Part shown: positions 15,710 to 19,133 of the stretch, one piece after another
How the letters are laid out: each line of letters starts with the position of its first letter
How positions within the stretch are numbered: the stretch's first letter is position 1
NCBI GenBank assembly: GCA_903970295.1
Contig: CAJCHQ010001017.1
Span: 1 to 19,133 of the forward strand
Length of the DNA stretch: 19,133 nt
Source: Bryobacterales bacterium
GTDB lineage: Bacteria; Cyanobacteriota; Vampirovibrionia; Obscuribacterales; Obscuribacteraceae
Direction: 5' to 3'
Notes under the pieces: model-generated
Seen by the model: the letters and a program-made list of their open reading frames with translations, nothing else
Told to the model about the DNA's origin: nothing
Database searches by the model: none
Made by a program: the position numbers and the translations under genes

Positions 15710-15737
15710 TTAAGTGAAATATTAAGATTGCATTAAG
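15710..15737 (-). promoter_or_regulatory. triple TTAAG direct repeat, Pho-box-like spacing
   Basis: TTAAG occurs at 15710-15714, 15722-15726 and 15733-15737, with periods of 12 and 11 nt. Read on the minus strand this is three CTTAA(T/C) units about one helical turn apart, the arrangement bound by OmpR/PhoB-type response regulators. Cyanobacterial Pho boxes are 8-bp CTTAACCT-like repeats with 3-bp spacers (established knowledge). The site lies about 146 nt upstream of the SGNH gene start, so a role there is inference. Confidence 0.35.
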
Positions 15738-15901
15738 CCCAAAAGCATTACTCTGTGCGCTTCTTCTGGCTGATTGCGGCTGCAAATGCTGATGTAATAT
15801 TACTTTGTATATTAATCTTCTTTTTCGGCAACCAGTCCCGGCTGAAGGGTTGCAGTCTGCGGGGTCAGGCTAAAAATCTGACAGCATCGCAGCGACTCTT
15901 T

Positions 15902-17122
15902 CTAAAGCCCGTAAATTTTACTTAGAGCTTGAATGCGGTCGGCGATTCCGCCAGAGTTGGTATGACTATTTGTGTCCTTTTCGAGTCGCTCGAGGCGCTG
16001 AAGGATTGGTGTGCTCTTGTTTGCCGACCCATAGACTTTCATTTCCAGCGCCGCTAAAGTCGACTCTAGATTACTGCCCGCGCCGGAGGCAGGACTCGGT
16101 TGGTTGTTAATTGGTGGTGGCGGAGTATAGGAGCTGACTGGTTGGGCTGGAAATGTGACGACCGCTGCTGGTTGCACCACATTCGGTGCTGACACTGAGA
16201 TTGGTGCCGGTAATGAGTTCGATGCCGATACTGAACTCGGTGTCGGCACCGAATTCGGTGCGGTGCTCAATACCGCATTTGCGGACGAGTTGCCAGTTGC
16301 AGCTGGGGCATGGTTAGCCGCACCGCTCAATATCTGGCTTGGCAGCAGCGTCGCCCCAGATGACGAGGGCGGAGTGACATTGCTGTCTGAAAATGTGAAG
16401 GCATCAACTGCTGAGGCCTTTCCCAGAGACTGATTCTGGTGTCCTGGAGTTAACAAAACGACGCCCGCGGCTGGACCCTCATCCTCCTTCGCAGCCTGAG
16501 AGCCAGGGGGTGCCAGCACGTCGTTAACGGCTTTGTCGGCGGCATGTTGCAGCGAAGCCGCGCTAGTCTGTTCCGGGGTTGATGGCCTGGATGCCGATGC
16601 CTTGGCTGTCGATGACGCCGGTGATGAAACTCCTGCCGCTGGGCTAGATGCCTGGTCCAGTTTTGCTAGTGTGTTTTTCAAGACCAACAAATTCTGTTTG
16701 GCGTTGCGGTCGCTGGGATTGAGCTTGAGCGCCTCATTCCATTCGTTGCGGGCATCGTCATACTTTTTCTGTCGAAAGTAGTGGATGCCCCAGTTGTTGT
16801 GGGTGAGCACGATGTTGTCTCGGGCGATTGAACTGGTCGGGTCAATTGACAACGCTTGTTCATATTCAGCAATGGCTTGTTCGAACTGTAGGCGGCCTAG
16901 CGCGAGGTTACCTTTGCCGATATGTTCTCTCACTGCCATAGCATCGCTGCGCGGTGCTTGAGCGAAAACGGTTGTTAGACAACTGTAGCCCAAAAAGCTG
17001 GAACACAAGGCTGCAAGCCCGATCCGGGTGATAGTGTTTGGGGGCGGAAATGAGCTATTTCTCATTTTTCTGGCAGCGTCGATGGTAAGGGTGTGGAACT
17101 TTTGCTGGAGGGTTTGTGTCAC
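15902..17122 (-). CDS. secreted TPR protein with Ser/Pro-rich linker and C-terminal LE/RLERLE module
   Basis: 406 residues from GTG 17122. An N-terminal signal sequence (hydrophobic about 34-55, cleavage probably after AQA) is followed by two TPR units (about 64-97 and 102-136, the second with NNWGIHYFRQKKYDDA and EALKLNP), a long low-complexity Ser/Pro/Ala linker (about 158-350) and a charged C-terminal module (about 351-406) with LEMKVYG, LQRLERLEK and ADRIQALSKIYG. The linker includes a 12-residue tandem repeat (NSVPTPSSVSAS, NSLPAPISVSAP, NVVQPAAVVTFP). TPRs usually mediate protein contacts; no enzyme domain is seen. Start is uncertain: TTG 17128 is the longest, GTG 17122 overlaps the stop of a leader ORF, and ATG 17065 gives a normal-length signal peptide; none has its own Shine-Dalgarno. 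Likely location: periplasm or outside. Confidence 0.78.
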   Translation of the reverse strand: MTQTLQQKFHTLTIDAARKMRNSSFPPPNTITRIGLAALCSSFLGYSCLTTVFAQAPRSDAMAVREHIGKGNLALGRLQFEQAIAEYEQALSIDPTSSIARDNIVLTHNNWGIHYFRQKKYDDARNEWNEALKLNPSDRNAKQNLLVLKNTLAKLDQASSPAAGVSSPASSTAKASASRPSTPEQTSAASLQHAADKAVNDVLAPPGSQAAKEDEGPAAGVVLLTPGHQNQSLGKASAVDAFTFSDSNVTPPSSSGATLLPSQILSGAANHAPAATGNSSANAVLSTAPNSVPTPSSVSASNSLPAPISVSAPNVVQPAAVVTFPAQPVSSYTPPPPINNQPSPASGAGSNLESTLAALEMKVYGSANKSTPILQRLERLEKDTNSHTNSGGIADRIQALSKIYGL

Positions 17123-17187
17123 AGGCAAAACGATCGCTTGACATGTAGAACTGTACTACCAAATCTTAAACGATACAAATTATTCAT
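17119..17187 (-). CDS. possible 22-residue leader peptide upstream of the TPR gene
   Basis: On the minus strand ATG (17187-17185) is preceded by AAGGAG (17198-17193) at a 5-nt spacing, the strongest ribosome binding site near this gene. The frame encodes a 22-residue basic peptide (MNNLYRLRFG... ending RSFCL) and stops at TGA 17121-17119, which overlaps a GTG in the TPR frame as GTGA. This suggests translational coupling. It could instead reveal a frameshift in the N-terminus of the TPR gene. A TATAGT lies at 17211-17206 on the minus strand, which would leave a very short leader. Confidence 0.35.
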   Translation of the reverse strand: MNNLYRLRFGSTVLHVKRSFCL

Positions 17188-17207
17188 ACCATCTCCTTCT
17201 CAGCAAC

Positions 17208-17230
17208 TATACTCCTCTCTGGAGAAGAGG
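17208..17230 (+). promoter_or_regulatory. candidate -10 and ribosome binding site of the 17238 gene
   Basis: TATACT (17208-17213) is a five-of-six match to the -10 consensus; TTCATA at 17183-17188 is a poor -35 at 19 bp spacing. AGAGG (17226-17230) is a clear Shine-Dalgarno 7 nt before the ATG at 17238. CCTCT at 17214-17218 can pair with it, but that arm may lie upstream of the transcript start. Confidence 0.35.
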
Positions 17231-17237
17231 TTCCAAT

Positions 17238-17552
17238 ATGTCACTAAGTAAAACAGATGTGGTCCTAGGCGCGTTGTTATTCATGACAACGACATCCGTG
17301 GTCACGCAATTACCAAGTTCGGCGGCCGATGAGCGGATCGCAGTTATCGCGTCTGCGCCGAGAGCCAATCCCGATTTGAACAAATCTAAAATCGATTTTC
17401 CTGCACAGACCCGCCAAGCTCAAGAAGTGAAGATGCGTCGTAACTTCGATAAGAAGCCGGCGTCGCAAGACAAAATCGTGCGAACGCACTCGAAGTCAAC
17501 GGATAGAGTGCTCATCCTCGGTACTGATGACGCAGCAGCCTTAGCCATGTAA
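17238..17552 (+). CDS. small exported basic protein of unknown function
   Basis: 104 residues. The first 30 form a plausible signal peptide (hydrophobic LGALLFMTTTSVV at 10-22, cleavage probably near SSAAD at 27-31). The mature part is short, rich in Lys, Arg, Asp, Ser and Ala, and has no recognisable domain; it ends VLILGTDDAAALAM. I know no family. ATG start with a good AGAGG Shine-Dalgarno. It is divergent from the TPR gene and lies 49 nt upstream of the second acyl-CoA synthetase on the same strand; the two may share a transcript. Confidence 0.6.
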   Translation: MSLSKTDVVLGALLFMTTTSVVTQLPSSAADERIAVIASAPRANPDLNKSKIDFPAQTRQAQEVKMRRNFDKKPASQDKIVRTHSKSTDRVLILGTDDAAALAM

Positions 17553-17601
17553 TTGCCTCGAGGGACGAAAAGTAATCGTTCCCGCGTCGGTACTGTATCT
17601 G

Positions 17602-19133
17602 GTGAATATACGCTCTCAAGATCAGCTGAGTTACGATTATGGTGCCAGTCCTGAGCGGCTAGTCGGCGCGACGATTGGTGACCATTTTCGTAATATCGCT
17701 TTTGCTAATCCTGACTCCCTGGCGCTGATTAGCTGCTATCAAGGGCATCGATTAACTTACGCTGAATTGAACGATCGGGTTGAGCAGTTCGCCAAAGGTA
17801 TGATTGAATCTGGTATCGCCTGTGGTGATCGGATCGGTATTTGGTCAACGAATAATACCGAATGGATTGTCGCTAAGCTGGCAGCAGCCTGTATCGGCGC
17901 TATCTTTGTAAATATCAATCCAGGCTACAAAGCGGCTGAGTTGGAATATGTTCTAAACCAGTCTGGAACCAAGTTTTTGGTGGTAATTCCAGAAAATCGT
18001 GGCACCAACTACCTGACCATTTTGCAGGGATTGGCGCCAGAATTGTTCACCGCAACGCATAAACAGAAGAAAAAAAACACGCAGCTGGAGCGCATCGTCG
18101 TGATCGGTGCCAGCGATCAGCTGGGCGCATCCGTCTTTTCTTTCGAGCAGATTTGTGCGATGGGCGCTCTGGCTCCGTCAAATATTCTTATCGAGCGCCT
18201 GCAACAATTGGACATTGATGACCCAATCAATATTCAATACACCTCTGGCACCACCGGTGCGCCCAAGGGTGTCACTCTCAGTCACCATAACCTCCTTAAT
18301 AACGGCTGGCTGGCGGCAAAAGCGATGGGTTTAACGCCGCAATCTCGTTTTTGCATTCCCATGCCTTTTTATCATTGTGGTGGCATGGTGAGCTCTGCTC
18401 TGGCAACACTATCGGTTGGTGGCGCCATCGTTATTCCCAGTCCATATTTCGCGGAAGAACCGGTGTTGAAAGCTCTTGAAACCGAGCGCTGCAGTCATCT
18501 CTCGGGCGTGCCAACCATGTTTATCTCTGAATTGGAGCACCCGGATTTTGCAAAATATGATCTTTCCGCATTGCGCGGAGGTTTCATGGCCGGGGCACCA
18601 TGCCCAGTGCAACTAATGCGGCGGGTTGCGCAAGACATGAACATGAAGGAAGTAATTATTCTCTACGGTTTGACTGAGGCATCACCGCTGGTGACAAGTA
18701 CTACAGTCGAGGATAGTCTGGAGATTCGAGCGACCACCGTTGGTCGCGCCATTCCAGGTATCGAACTCAAGATAGTCGATCCGATATCGGGCAGTACCCT
18801 CTCGCGTGGGCTTCAGGGTGAGCTGTGTACGCGCGGGCACGGCGTCATGATTGGGTACTGGAATAATGCCGACGCGACCAGTGAAGCAATCGACAAAAGC
18901 GGGTGGTTACACTCGGGAGATCTGGCAAAAATGAATCCTGATGGATTCATCAACATCACCGGCCGCAAAAAAGACATGATCATTCGAGGTGGCGAGAATA
19001 TTTACCCTCGCGAGATCGAAGAAGTTTTGCATGAGCATGAGTCGATTGCACAAGCGCAAGTATTCGGTGTGCCCGACCCAAAGTTTGGTGAGGAAGTGGC
19101 GGTTTGGCTCAAGATAAAGCAGGGACAGAGCGC
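17602..19133 (+). CDS. AMP-dependent acyl-CoA synthetase, ACSF2/FadK-like, 3' truncated by window edge
   Basis: The frame stays open from GTG 17602 to the last base, giving 510 complete codons; the C-terminal end, including the A10 lysine, lies outside. ANL motifs: YTSGTTGAPKGVTLSHHN (213-230), MPFYHCGGMV (254-263), GVPTMF (302-307), YGLTEASP (355-362), LHSGDLA (436-442), TGRKKDMIIRGGENIYPREIE (453-473) and FGVPDPKFGEEV (488-499). The SHHNLLNNG and FYHCGGMV wording fits the medium-chain ACSF2-type ligases, a different branch from the synthetase at 9108. A Lys-rich stretch (about 154-158) sits in a loop. No Shine-Dalgarno precedes GTG 17602; GAGGGA at 17560-17565 has no start codon at the right distance, so the exact start is unsure. 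The frame is also open further upstream. Confidence 0.88.
   Translation, partial: MNIRSQDQLSYDYGASPERLVGATIGDHFRNIAFANPDSLALISCYQGHRLTYAELNDRVEQFAKGMIESGIACGDRIGIWSTNNTEWIVAKLAAACIGAIFVNINPGYKAAELEYVLNQSGTKFLVVIPENRGTNYLTILQGLAPELFTATHKQKKKNTQLERIVVIGASDQLGASVFSFEQICAMGALAPSNILIERLQQLDIDDPINIQYTSGTTGAPKGVTLSHHNLLNNGWLAAKAMGLTPQSRFCIPMPFYHCGGMVSSALATLSVGGAIVIPSPYFAEEPVLKALETERCSHLSGVPTMFISELEHPDFAKYDLSALRGGFMAGAPCPVQLMRRVAQDMNMKEVIILYGLTEASPLVTSTTVEDSLEIRATTVGRAIPGIELKIVDPISGSTLSRGLQGELCTRGHGVMIGYWNNADATSEAIDKSGWLHSGDLAKMNPDGFINITGRKKDMIIRGGENIYPREIEEVLHEHESIAQAQVFGVPDPKFGEEVAVWLKIKQGQS

Larger units (their letters stand above)
15565..15901. other. 337-nt non-coding stretch between the SGNH and TPR genes
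   Basis: No convincing ORF on either strand. It contains, from left to right, an imperfect dyad (15580-15602), an A-run followed by a G-rich stretch (15647-15690), the triple TTAAG repeat (15710-15737), an AT-rich block (15793-15824), GCAACC/GGTTGC arms (15828-15853) and a GTCAG/CTGAC pair (15864-15868 with 15878-15882). The last two lie just past the stop of the TPR gene and might form 3' stems, but neither is followed by a U-tract. The region probably serves as the 5' regulatory region of the SGNH gene. Confidence 0.5.

Noticed and set aside
15828..15853. GCAACC/GGTTGC stem after the TPR gene as a rho-independent terminator
   Set aside because: The loop is 14 nt, and in the TPR gene direction the stem is followed by an A-rich run, not a U-tract.
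16155..16433. 92-codon plus-strand frame rich in TEFGA/GTEFG-like units
   Set aside because: It is the antisense reading of the tandem-repeat linker of the TPR protein; its repeats mirror that linker.
17214..17230. CCTCT/AGAGG pairing that could hide the Shine-Dalgarno of the 17238 gene
   Set aside because: Only five pairs, and the left arm probably lies upstream of the predicted transcription start.

Overview
This 19.1 kb window looks like chromosomal sequence from a diderm (LPS-bearing) bacterium. The gene set (lpxB next to an MsbA-type flippase, secG, menG/ubiE, ruvX, msrA, cutA) is housekeeping. The style of the less conserved genes resembles non-photosynthetic cyanobacterial relatives (Melainabacteria/Vampirovibrionia, in particular Obscuribacterales): a secreted TPR protein with a long Ser/Pro/Ala-rich linker and a C-terminal LE..VYG..RL.RLE module, and many TTG/GTG starts. 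That taxonomic placement is inference from protein style; there is no rRNA or other marker here. I see no tRNA, rRNA, insertion sequence, prophage, CRISPR array or clear rho-independent terminator.

Layout. 1-418: the 3' end of an unidentified plus-strand gene. 458-6422: a compact minus-strand gene string, read in the order ruvX, clcA, secG, menG/ubiE, lpxB, msbA-like. menG/lpxB overlap by ATGA and lpxB/msbA by TTGA, so the last three are probably translationally coupled. This string combines Holliday-junction/RNA processing (RuvX), Cl-/H+ exchange, Sec export, quinone methylation, and lipid A disaccharide synthesis with lipid A-type export. 6519-7022: sixA (plus), convergent with a DUF3465-like lipoprotein gene (minus). 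7645-10961: a plus-strand run of three genes, namely a two-domain protein with a nucleoside 2-deoxyribosyltransferase-like N-terminus and an N-formylglutamate-amidohydrolase-like C-terminus, then cutA 2 nt later, then a long-chain acyl-CoA synthetase.

10982-11848 is an alpha/beta hydrolase (minus). 12091-13257 is a DUF6159-like multi-pass membrane protein (plus) with an unusual Met/His/Asn/Gly-rich insertion after its first membrane segment; it is preceded by the best sigma70-type promoter in the window, which lies inside the longest possible ORF and so fixes the start downstream. 13413-13883 is msrA. 13921-15564 is a membrane-anchored AlgX/AlgJ-type SGNH acetyltransferase-like protein (minus). 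A 337-nt non-coding stretch upstream of it holds a triple TTAAG direct repeat (Pho-box-like spacing) and an imperfect dyad. 15902-17122 is the secreted TPR protein (minus), preceded by a 22-codon leader ORF with a strong Shine-Dalgarno whose stop overlaps a GTG start (GTGA). 17238-17552 is a small exported basic protein, and 17602 to the window end is a second, different acyl-CoA synthetase (ACSF2-like), cut by the window edge.

The most interesting item is the deoxyribosyltransferase-like/N-formylglutamate-amidohydrolase-like fusion (7645-8733): both domains are recognisable, but the pairing is not one I know, and the second domain seems to lack the usual DLHG motif. Its neighbours are ordinary metabolic genes, so I cannot claim a defence or signalling system. 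The start of several genes was moved downstream of the longest ORF on Shine-Dalgarno, promoter or family-length grounds; each is explained in its entry.
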